A stretch of DNA of 64,000 nucleotides, from NCBI GenBank assembly GCA_017481595.1, contig JAFUOY010000028.1, positions 1 to 64,000 of the forward strand. Reading direction: 5' to 3'. Source of the stretch: Clostridia bacterium. GTDB taxonomy: Bacteria > Bacillota > Clostridia > Oscillospirales > CAG-272. Positions 33,086 to 40,086 of the stretch are shown here, one piece after another. Position 1 is the stretch's first letter, and every line of letters starts with the position of its first letter. The translations under genes were made by a program, and so were the position numbers. The notes beneath the pieces are model-generated. The model was not told the origin of the DNA. It made no database searches and saw nothing but the letters and a program-made list of their open reading frames with translations.

Positions 33086-33838
33086 TTACATAATAGATTT
33101 TAAATATTCTATACTTTTTCTTGCGTCCTCAAAGGCGTCGTCATACCAGTCGTCCTTTTCGTACACAAGGTATTCTATATTACTGCTCTTTACGGCGGAC
33201 ATAATTGACTCAAAATCAACCACTCCCTCCCCCAAAGGAGTAAAGATCATCTTGCCGTCTTGAATTTTGTAGTCCTGCAAATGAATTATCTTACTGTAAT
33301 TACCGTGCTTTCTTATGTATGCTGCAGGATCCTTACCTCCGCGGTGGAGCCAGCACACGTCAAACTCGGGAGATACGAGGCAGCGGTCAAAGGTGTCAAA
33401 CATTCTGTCAAGGTGGCACTTGCCATCGCACATTTCAAGCTCGTAATCGTGGTTATGGTAGCAAAGCTCCATACCGTTTCGCTTAAGCCAGGTACCAAGA
33501 GTATTTAAGCGCTGAGTAGTCGCCAAAAGCTTTTCCCCCGGCAAGAAATTCTCCTTATCCATACAGGGAATGCCCCAATATCTGACACCCAGTGTCTTTA
33601 AATAGCTTATCCACTCCATATACTGCTCTTCCGTAGCGTCAAAATCGTAGCCCTGATGAACGGATGCGCCCTCAAGCCCGTATTTATCAAGAAGTCCTCT
33701 TATTTCCTCCGCGCTTTTACCGAAATATCCTGCAAATTCAACGAATTCAAAACCCATTTCAGCCACACGTCTGAGGGTATTTTCCATATCCTTTGCCATT
33801 TCGTCACGCAGAGAATACAGCTGTATACCTATCTTCAC
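33086..33838 (-). CDS. Sugar phosphate isomerase/epimerase (xylose-isomerase-like TIM barrel)
   Basis: 250 residues of the AP-endonuclease-2/xylose isomerase-like barrel fold. Visible: KIGIQLYSLRDEM at strand 1, EFVEFAGYFGK, CYHNHDYEL with metal-binding His/Asp, SPEFDVCWLHRGG, HLQDYK (metal His) and a closing DFESIM. Such enzymes isomerise or epimerise keto-sugars and inositols. It overlaps the GDPD gene by 4 nt. The precise reaction is unknown. Confidence 0.85.
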   Translation of the reverse strand: MKIGIQLYSLRDEMAKDMENTLRRVAEMGFEFVEFAGYFGKSAEEIRGLLDKYGLEGASVHQGYDFDATEEQYMEWISYLKTLGVRYWGIPCMDKENFLPGEKLLATTQRLNTLGTWLKRNGMELCYHNHDYELEMCDGKCHLDRMFDTFDRCLVSPEFDVCWLHRGGKDPAAYIRKHGNYSKIIHLQDYKIQDGKMIFTPLGEGVVDFESIMSAVKSSNIEYLVYEKDDWYDDAFEDARKSIEYLKSIM

Positions 33839-34674
33839 TTATTTTCCCTCTCTGCAATATAATTTTTAAGCATCAAGAGCCAGTCGGTCTGTATAAAGTC
33901 AACGTTTTTGTCAAGGAGCCAACCCCAGCCCTTGTCGGGATGATCGTATAAGGATATATCGTCAGTTCTGTGGGCGGAGATAACGTCTGCCTCATTATAA
34001 ATAATGGAGTTTACCCAGATAAGTCTGCCCTTTTCGTGCATTGACTTAATATACTCGTCGCTTATGCAATCGTCCTCTTCCTTACCGAAAAGCACCTCAG
34101 CGCCAATTACGTTGATGCCGTCCTCCTTCAATTTATCGGTAATGTTATCCTTACCCCAAACGAGAGGCACGAACATAAAATCGGGGGCGTATTTTTTTAC
34201 GTTCTCAAGGCTTTTTTCGTCAACGTGGGTCTTTACAATAACCTGCTTCTCAACTCCCGCCTTGCGTATCTCGTTTGAGATACCCTCTACGTCTATCCAG
34301 AACTTATCTACGTTTATGTATACCTTGTCCTTAAGTAATGCAAGCACCTCGGCAAGCTTAGGTACCTTATAGCTTGTACGAACAGAATCCTGGTTTACAA
34401 GGAACATTGCGTCCACCTCGGAAGAATCCATTTCGGAAATAGGGCGGTCACTTCTTAAGAATACGTGCTCCATACCGGGATGGAAAACGTAAAACTGTCC
34501 GTCCTTGGACTTTGTAACGTCTATTTCAACAACGTCCGCGCCCTGAGTCAAGGCTATTTTATAAGCGGCAATAGTGTTACAGGGTACGTTAGCTCCGCAA
34601 ACACCTCGGTGAGCAACGAGAAAGGGAGAGCCCTTTTCTTTTCTGTTTTCTAAAATACTTTTATTAAAATCCAT
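33835..34674 (-). CDS. Glycerophosphodiester phosphodiesterase family protein
   Basis: 279 residues, TIM-barrel GDPD. Motifs: LVAHRGVCG with the catalytic His, GADVVEIDVTKSKDG with the metal Glu/Asp pair, YVFHPG with the second His. The usual PENT is replaced by PCNT and the HD after the second His by HP. The fold and key acids are intact, but the substrate pocket may differ. No signal peptide. It begins the two-gene operon with the isomerase. Glycerol-3-phosphate released by GDPD could feed the dehydrogenase-like operon at 43-46 kb, but this is inference. Confidence 0.85.
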   Translation of the reverse strand: MDFNKSILENRKEKGSPFLVAHRGVCGANVPCNTIAAYKIALTQGADVVEIDVTKSKDGQFYVFHPGMEHVFLRSDRPISEMDSSEVDAMFLVNQDSVRTSYKVPKLAEVLALLKDKVYINVDKFWIDVEGISNEIRKAGVEKQVIVKTHVDEKSLENVKKYAPDFMFVPLVWGKDNITDKLKEDGINVIGAEVLFGKEEDDCISDEYIKSMHEKGRLIWVNSIIYNEADVISAHRTDDISLYDHPDKGWGWLLDKNVDFIQTDWLLMLKNYIAERENK

Positions 34675-34785
34675 AGTTACATACCTCCATTTGAATTTAT
34701 TATATCACAATTGGTGAATAATAACAATATGTAATTATCATAGAAAAATACTTTTTAAAACTAATTTTTAAATTGAAAAAAGGTA

Positions 34786-34814
34786 TTGACAATATTAAAA
34801 TTATCGTGTATAAT
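34786..34814 (+). promoter_or_regulatory. Consensus promoter of tRNA-Ser
   Basis: Perfect TTGACA (34786-34791), 17 bp, TATAAT (34809-34814), about 55 bp before the tRNA. Confidence 0.85.
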
Positions 34815-34869
34815 TATATGGCAAACTAAGAAACGGCGGTTTGTGCAACCTTGGTTGCGTACTTTTTTT

Positions 34870-34960
34870 GGAGAAGTACTCAAGTGGCCGAAGAGGCGCC
34901 CCTGCTAAGGGTGTAGGTCGGGTAACCGGCGCGGAAGTTCAAATCTTCTCTTCTCCGCCA
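34870..34960 (+). tRNA. tRNA-Ser(GCU)
   Basis: A 91 nt class II tRNA with encoded CCA. Acceptor GGAGAAG / CTTCTCC, anticodon loop CTGCTAA with anticodon GCT on a CGCCC/GGGTG stem, a long variable arm and the T-loop GTTCAAATC. A terminator follows directly. Fragments of its 3' end recur in both orientations in the next 470 bp. Confidence 0.93.
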
Positions 34961-34962
34961 AA

Positions 34963-34999
34963 TAAAAAAAGACACCAATTCGGTGTCTTTTTTTATTTG
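34963..34999 (+). terminator. Terminator of tRNA-Ser
   Basis: AAAAAGACACC / GGTGTCTTTTT with a 5-6 nt loop directly after the tRNA CCA end. Confidence 0.9.
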
Positions 35000-35001
35000 C
35001 T

Positions 35002-35430
35002 GAGAAGATTTGAACTTCATCAGTGTCGGTTGCTCGGCGCGGGATGCGGTAAGACTCCACGAAAGCCCTTCCTTTTTGGCTGAGTGGTTAGTCGCACCCA
35101 TACAGAGCGTAGCGGAGTAGGGACGAGAGCGACCGCCTCCGGGGGAGGATGAAGGGAACTCGAGGAGTGGCAGTCGTCGAAGAACACAACCGAGTCCTAA
35201 CGAGGACAGTGTGATTCGGTAACGACAACAGTTCGCCCCCCACTAATTTCACTATCTACTAAATTAAAAAAGCTTTGTCGCACCCTATGGGTGATAAAGG
35301 GCGGTGGAAATGTGGGCAGGCTTCCCCTAAAGGACTAGCTTCGCGTCGCTGAACTCAAGCGAGAACTGACCGAGCGCAGAGTGATTGGTCAAAGCCAACC
35401 GTTCGACCCTTATGGCGCAAATCTTCTCTT
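35002..35430 (+). repeat. Non-coding mosaic of tRNA-Ser 3'-end fragments and a diverged tandem unit
   Basis: 35002-35018 is an exact 17 nt inverted copy of the tRNA T-arm (34934-34950). 35418-35430 is an exact 13 nt direct copy of its 3' part (34940-34952). Between them two related units occur: 35207-35239 and 35377-35409 match at 25 of 33 positions, and both end in a tRNA-like GTTCG-N-CCC. GTCCT/AGGAC flanked by ACAC/GTGT forms a hairpin in the first unit. No convincing protein is encoded. The same design follows tRNA-Arg at 47.7 kb. Confidence 0.6.
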
Positions 35431-35502
35431 TCTAAACAATATTTGACATTATCATATGAATATGATATAATTAATTATCTACTATTTCAAGGCGGTATTG
35501 AT

Positions 35503-35820
35503 ATGGACGGAAAGACTACGATAAAGTATTTGCAAAGCTATATAAAATCAAAGGATTTTAATCCCGAGCTTATAAAGGATTATTTCTTAAAGCTTAGCGA
35601 AGAAGTTGGTGAACTTGCTAATGCCATTCGCAAAAATCAGTTAAGAAAAGATGGCGAGGGTGTAAAAGGAACAATAGATGAGGAACTTTGGGATGTTATC
35701 TATTATTCTTTGGCTTTGGCAAACTGTTATAATATTGATATAGAAGCTGTAATAAAAGAAAAAGAAGATATTAATAACGTTAAATACAACACAGGCATAG
35801 TTTTTGAAGAAAATCGCTGA
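35503..35820 (+). CDS. MazG-like nucleotide pyrophosphohydrolase
   Basis: About 105 residues, one all-helical MazG domain. LKLSEEVGELANAI (EExxE) and EELWDVIYYSLAL (ExxxD-type) supply the magnesium-binding acids. Such proteins hydrolyse NTPs or dNTPs for housecleaning. The start at ATG 35503 follows AAGGCGG; an in-frame ATG at 35443 has no site. It is AT-rich compared with the genes to its left and opens a run of four small genes beside a tRNA, which looks like an acquired cargo block. Confidence 0.82.
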   Translation: MDGKTTIKYLQSYIKSKDFNPELIKDYFLKLSEEVGELANAIRKNQLRKDGEGVKGTIDEELWDVIYYSLALANCYNIDIEAVIKEKEDINNVKYNTGIVFEENR

Positions 35821-35840
35821 CAAAATAAGGAGATTTGCAT

Positions 35841-36173
35841 ATGAAAAAATGGGTTACAGAAGAATGGCAGTTTGAGTTGACCGCTATTGAGGGTAAAGCA
35901 GCTCATTGCAGACTCGGTATAGAAAAAGGCGATAAATTCGTTTTTTCATACGAATGCCCTGCCGGAATTTGCCCAAGAGTAATGTCTGACTTATTTACTT
36001 GGTGCGAGGTTATTCGTTGCGGTGGCGATTTTACATATAGAGGAATGAAGGACAAATATGAAATGGATTTACCATGTCCTTGCAGAAGCATCAAATTCCA
36101 CTTGAAAGCCATTCCTATAAATAGAGATGAAAACGGCAATCCATTGCCGAATAATCCAAGACCTGAGGAATAA
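35841..36173 (+). CDS. TIGR04076 family protein
   Basis: About 110 residues. It carries several Cys in conserved-looking places (ECPAGICPRV, FTWCEVIRCGG, LPCPCRSIKF), as seen in the TIGR04076 family of unknown function. AAGGAG lies 8 nt before ATG 35841. It is soluble. The Cys pattern could bind a metal. It belongs to the AT-rich block with MazG, GrpB and GNAT genes, spaced 20 nt after MazG. Confidence 0.75.
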   Translation: MKKWVTEEWQFELTAIEGKAAHCRLGIEKGDKFVFSYECPAGICPRVMSDLFTWCEVIRCGGDFTYRGMKDKYEMDLPCPCRSIKFHLKAIPINRDENGNPLPNNPRPEE

Positions 36174-36192
36174 TTCCAAAAGGAGATATAAA

Positions 36193-36729
36193 ATGTTAGG
36201 CTTGAAAAGAGGAACTGTTGATTTATTGCCGCATAATCCTTTGTGGGAAGATATTGCAGCCGAAACTATTAAGTTATTGAAATCTTTGTTAAATGATGTA
36301 GCTGTTGATATTCAGCACGTAGGTAGCACTTCTATACGAAATATATGCGCCAAACCGATTATTGATATTGCAGTGGGCGTTAATACTTTGGATAGTATAA
36401 AACCGTATATCGAACAGTTAGAAAAGAATGGAATAATATTTCGAAAAGAGGATGTAAAAGAACAATTACTTTTCGTAATTGGAGATTTTGAAAAAGAATT
36501 TCGCACACATCACATCCACGTTGTTGAATGGAACAGCATTGCTTGGAATAACTACATAAATTTTAGAGATTATTTGAATGCGTTTCCCGAATATGCAAAA
36601 GAATATGATGATTTAAAGAAAAAACTGGCATTGGAGTTTGCAAATAATCGCGGAAACTATACGGCAGGAAAGCAAGAATTTATTGACAGAATATTAAAGC
36701 AAGCACACTTATGGAAAGTGTCAATGTAA
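36193..36729 (+). CDS. GrpB-family nucleotidyltransferase-fold protein
   Basis: About 178 residues. IQHVGSTSIRNICAKPIIDIAVGV contains the GSTS and the acidic DI motif of GrpB/UPF0157 proteins, which share the nucleotidyltransferase fold. HHIHVVEW and NFRDYLNAFPE follow as usual. AAGGAG lies before ATG 36193; an in-frame ATG at 36127 lies inside the previous gene. Substrate unknown. Confidence 0.85.
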   Translation: MLGLKRGTVDLLPHNPLWEDIAAETIKLLKSLLNDVAVDIQHVGSTSIRNICAKPIIDIAVGVNTLDSIKPYIEQLEKNGIIFRKEDVKEQLLFVIGDFEKEFRTHHIHVVEWNSIAWNNYINFRDYLNAFPEYAKEYDDLKKKLALEFANNRGNYTAGKQEFIDRILKQAHLWKVSM

Positions 36730-36749
36730 TGGGTACGAAAGAGTAAAAT

Positions 36750-37292
36750 ATGGAACATTTAGGAACACAAACAATAGAAACAGAACGACTGCTTTTAAGA
36801 AAAATTGAATTAAAGGATGCCCAAGATCTTTGTGAGCTTTTTAATGATGAAAGGGTACAAGAATTTCTTGTGGGTATACCTGAAAATTATACAGTAGAGA
36901 TGGCAACAGATTATATCGGCAGTAAAATGTCAAAAAGATATTTGAAAAGCGATTTCTACGACTGGGGCATCGAAGATAAAAACACGCAAAAGCTTGTTGG
37001 AAGAATATGTGTTTATAAGCTTGATGACGACCGAAGAATGGCAGATTTAGTTTGGTATATAACTCCAGCAGTCAGAGGTAAAGGATATATGACCGAGGCA
37101 GGCAAAGCAGTTGTTAAATTTCTGCAAAATATAGGCTTCGAAAGAATCGAAGCTTTTGCAGATGTTGAAAATATTGCAAGTATTAAAGTTATGGAGAAAA
37201 TCGGGATGCAATTTGAAGGCATATTAAGGAAATATGATTGCAGAAGAGATGATAGCCTGTATGATGCAAAAATGTATTCCATAATCAAATAA
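36750..37292 (+). CDS. GNAT acetyltransferase (RimJ/RimL-like)
   Basis: 180 residues. ETERLLLRKIELKDA opens the fold, YITPAVRGKGYMTEAGKAV is the acetyl-CoA loop, and IEAFADVENIASIKVMEKIGM completes the RimJ/RimL pattern. It may acetylate a protein N terminus, an amino acid or a drug. It is last in the four-gene AT-rich block and is followed by a strong terminator. No clear ribosome site is seen. Confidence 0.88.
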   Translation: MEHLGTQTIETERLLLRKIELKDAQDLCELFNDERVQEFLVGIPENYTVEMATDYIGSKMSKRYLKSDFYDWGIEDKNTQKLVGRICVYKLDDDRRMADLVWYITPAVRGKGYMTEAGKAVVKFLQNIGFERIEAFADVENIASIKVMEKIGMQFEGILRKYDCRRDDSLYDAKMYSIIK

Positions 37293-37315
37293 AATATGAA
37301 ATCGACTTTATAAGC

Positions 37316-37347
37316 AAAAAGCGAGTGCTGTCTGCACTCGCTTTTAA
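37316..37347. terminator. Terminator of the MazG-GNAT block
   Basis: AAAAAGCGAGTGC / GCACTCGCTTTT with a 5 nt loop. The same stem recurs at 63217-63246 after the SulP gene. Confidence 0.9.
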
Positions 37348-37381
37348 TATTATGGTATTTGTGCTTTTTACGTGAGAAAAA

Positions 37382-38440
37382 TCAGGCCTGTAAAAAATTA
37401 TGCGCTTCCTTCAATATACGTTTTGAGTTTTCAAATTGAAACGAGGACATAGCCGTTTCATAATCCATTAGGTGAATACTGTTTAATTCCGACTCTTGCG
37501 CACGGGGTGACTGACCGGAAAACTCTGCCAAAAAGTATACGATATGCTTCATTCTGGTCTCTCCGTTACGTTTAAAGGGATGGGAGTCCTCGGTTTTGAA
37601 ATTATCTAAAAATTCAACCTGTAAGCCTGTTTCCTCATAAACCTCGCGTTTTGCGGTTTCAAGCTCAGTTTCGTCATTCTCAACGTGTCCTTTGGGGAAG
37701 CCGTAAAATCCCTCTTTTGACTCGATTATAACGTACTTGATACCATCGTTATCTTTTGTAAACACTATAGCTCCGCAGGATTTTTCTGTAATTATTTCCT
37801 TTTTATCCTCCAAAGAATCCTTTTCCGATTCCTTTTGTTGCTTTTTCATTTCGCCTGTGCCGCCTTCCACAACGCCGTCGCTTTTAAGAACGCTTGCAAA
37901 GGTGCCGAAAAAGCATTTTAAATCGAAGAAAAAGCCCATTTTTTCAACGTATTCTCCGTCAAGAGCCGCCTTAACGGGGATCTCAAGCTCGTCGCGTCCA
38001 TTGATCTGCGCCCAGCCCGTAAGTCCCGGCTTAATGTCGTTGGCGCCATATTTATCTCGCTCGGCAATAAGATCATCCTGATTCCAAAGGGCGGGGCGGG
38101 GGCCTATAATACTCATTTGACCGAGGATAATGTTTATTATCTGCGGAAGCTCGTCAAGACTTGTTTTGCGAAGGAATCCGCCAACCTTGGTTATCCATTT
38201 TTTTGGGTCGCTAAGCTCGTGAGTGGGAGCATCGCGAGGGGTATCTATCCTCATGGTTCTGAATTTAAGGATGTTAAAGAGCTTTTTGTCCTTGCCAACT
38301 CTTTTTTGCTTGAACAAAACGGGACCCTTACTGTCACACTTTATGGCAATGGCAATAATAAGCATTGGCAAAAGCAATACTATAAAGCCTATAAGTGACA
38401 CGAAAAAGTCAATTACTCTTTTGAAAAAGTGCTTATACAT
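37382..38440 (-). CDS. Undecaprenyl-phosphate sugar transferase fused to a Nudix hydrolase
   Basis: 352 residues in one frame. Residues 1-195 are a bacterial sugar transferase (PF02397 type): a membrane helix at 8-33, KQKRVGKDKKLFNILKFRTM, KTSLDELPQ and the end GVVEGGTGE usual for this family. It would start polysaccharide synthesis on the lipid carrier. A charged linker (197-220) leads to a Nudix domain (222-352) with a complete Nudix box at 251-273 (G-x5-E-x7-RE-x2-EE-x-G). This pairing in one protein is unusual: the Nudix part may hydrolyse a nucleotide sugar or dinucleotide. There is a methionine at the junction (residue 198), so internal initiation is possible. Confidence 0.85.
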   Translation of the reverse strand: MYKHFFKRVIDFFVSLIGFIVLLLPMLIIAIAIKCDSKGPVLFKQKRVGKDKKLFNILKFRTMRIDTPRDAPTHELSDPKKWITKVGGFLRKTSLDELPQIINIILGQMSIIGPRPALWNQDDLIAERDKYGANDIKPGLTGWAQINGRDELEIPVKAALDGEYVEKMGFFFDLKCFFGTFASVLKSDGVVEGGTGEMKKQQKESEKDSLEDKKEIITEKSCGAIVFTKDNDGIKYVIIESKEGFYGFPKGHVENDETELETAKREVYEETGLQVEFLDNFKTEDSHPFKRNGETRMKHIVYFLAEFSGQSPRAQESELNSIHLMDYETAMSSFQFENSKRILKEAHNFLQA

Positions 38441-38518
38441 TTATATTCTCCTTGCGCTGTATTTCTGCGTCCTTACGTAAGCCTACTGTTATATAAGTAC
38501 GGTTTTTTGGGAAATTTG

Positions 38519-39913
38519 TTAACATTCCTCTTTTATAAAGGCAATAACTCCTGCGCTCCAGCCGTGGCACAGGCTATGGCGGAAGCCCTTGTAGCAATAA
38601 GCTCCGAAATCGCCGTGGATATCCTTTTCTCCCTCCTTGGGGAATTCATCGATACGGCATGAGCCCTTTGCCCACTCTATATCAAAATCCTCCCAGAAGG
38701 TGGTTGCGCCCTTATTAAGCATTGCACCGTAATATTCCTTCATCATCTTAGTAGCCTTTACCTTGTCAAAGGAGGCTACCGCCTTTAAGATATAGTAGCT
38801 CATAAAGGTGGACATTCCTTTCGCGTTTCCGTCTGTAAGAAGCGCCTTATCCTCCTCATCAAGCCCTACGGCAAAGAATTTAAGCCCTGCCGCTTGCTTA
38901 CTCTTTTGTATTTTCATAGGCTTAAGAAGGAGCCTGTCAAGAGTCATTTTTGCTGTTTTATCGTCACGTCCAAGGACTTTTTGAAGCTCTATCGCCTTTT
39001 TCATAGCTATAATATTTATTGCGCGGACTCCGTTTGCCTCGTCGGGCTGATTGCTGGAGGGCCAATCCACAAAGTAAAAGGGATAGTTTAATTCTCCGTC
39101 CTCCTTAACGCAGGTGGAGATCTGATAAACAAGTCCGCAAAGATAATCCGCCTGCTTTTCAAGGAAAGCTTTGTTGCCTGTCTTTTCATAATAGTCAGCC
39201 AAAATAATTATCCACCACATAGAATACATTGGAATATTGTTCATCCAATATGGCAAGGGGGTTTGATCCTTTATAAAATCAAGGGACCTTTCCATAACCG
39301 CGCTTCTGCCGTATAAGGACGTAAGCGCCAGCATTTCGGGATGGCTGTCACCTATCCACACAAGGCGGTCTCGCTTGACTCCGTCCCACAGGTAATCCTG
39401 TCCCGCGCACAGGTCCACCGTGCGCTTTGCCGTTTCAAAAATGCTTTTTATAAGCTTGTCCTCTCCGTTATACAGATACGTAGCGGGCTTTTTTAATATA
39501 TGGTTCACCGCAACCACCGATTTTACAGTTGCCTCCCCGTAAAAGTCAAGGCGCACGAATCGGAAGCCTGTGTTACCAAAGGTCATATCGGAATAATTTT
39601 GCAAATAGGTATAAAAATCACGTAGGGCGTGGTCATTAGTTGCATTTTGCTCCCCACCTATATCGGAGCAGCACTCTGTCAAACTCTCTCCGAAGCGCAC
39701 CCTTATTTTTACATTTTCCCCAAGATAAGTAAGGATACGGATGCCGCCGTTCATTTCCTTTCCGTAGTCAAGTATAACGTAGCCTCCTTCTGAAAAGACG
39801 GAGGTCTCCCTTTCGGCAAGTCCTATCTGCATTGGCTGTTTTTTAAGTAGCGTATCTTCATTTTTTACAAGATATTGCGCCTTTATTCCCTTTGGAAAAA
39901 TATACTCTCTCAT
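38519..39913 (-). CDS. GH78-like alpha-L-rhamnosidase, short form
   Basis: 464 residues of the six-hairpin glycosidase fold. LDYGKEMNGGI and FRFVRLDFYG form a beta domain, and the catalytic barrel has DGVKRDRLVWIGDSHPE, the acid motif of GH78, and SLCHGWSAG near the end. It lacks a signal peptide and the several N-terminal domains of typical GH78 proteins of about 900 residues, so substrate recognition may differ. A function on short rhamnose-containing sugars inside the cell is probable. It stands alone on the minus strand. Confidence 0.78.
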   Translation of the reverse strand: MREYIFPKGIKAQYLVKNEDTLLKKQPMQIGLAERETSVFSEGGYVILDYGKEMNGGIRILTYLGENVKIRVRFGESLTECCSDIGGEQNATNDHALRDFYTYLQNYSDMTFGNTGFRFVRLDFYGEATVKSVVAVNHILKKPATYLYNGEDKLIKSIFETAKRTVDLCAGQDYLWDGVKRDRLVWIGDSHPEMLALTSLYGRSAVMERSLDFIKDQTPLPYWMNNIPMYSMWWIIILADYYEKTGNKAFLEKQADYLCGLVYQISTCVKEDGELNYPFYFVDWPSSNQPDEANGVRAINIIAMKKAIELQKVLGRDDKTAKMTLDRLLLKPMKIQKSKQAAGLKFFAVGLDEEDKALLTDGNAKGMSTFMSYYILKAVASFDKVKATKMMKEYYGAMLNKGATTFWEDFDIEWAKGSCRIDEFPKEGEKDIHGDFGAYCYKGFRHSLCHGWSAGVIAFIKEEC

Positions 39914-40018
39914 AATCTGCTCCCTATTGTGATGACTTTTTATTATTCTACCATTTTTTTACTTAAAAGTAAATACATTTTTTATAAGGAGTAAAATAAT
40001 GCTTTTTACAACAAACTA

Positions 40019-40047
40019 TTGCGTAAGCAGGTAAAAAATGGTATAAT
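40019..40047 (+). promoter_or_regulatory. Promoter of the BspA-type lipoprotein gene
   Basis: TTGCGT (40019-40024), 17 bp, TATAAT (40042-40047), followed by AAAGGAGG before ATG 40087. Confidence 0.6.
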
Positions 40048-40086
40048 GCATATATCAGTACGTTTTATCCCACAAAGGAGGCAACA

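Noticed and set aside
34880..35101. Frame across tRNA-Ser and its flank
   Set aside because: It is read through the tRNA complement and the terminator; a typical false protein over a tRNA gene.
34961..37292. Complete integrative element at tRNA-Ser
   Set aside because: No integrase, excisionase or far-side direct repeat after the GNAT gene was seen, so only a scar-like mosaic is claimed.
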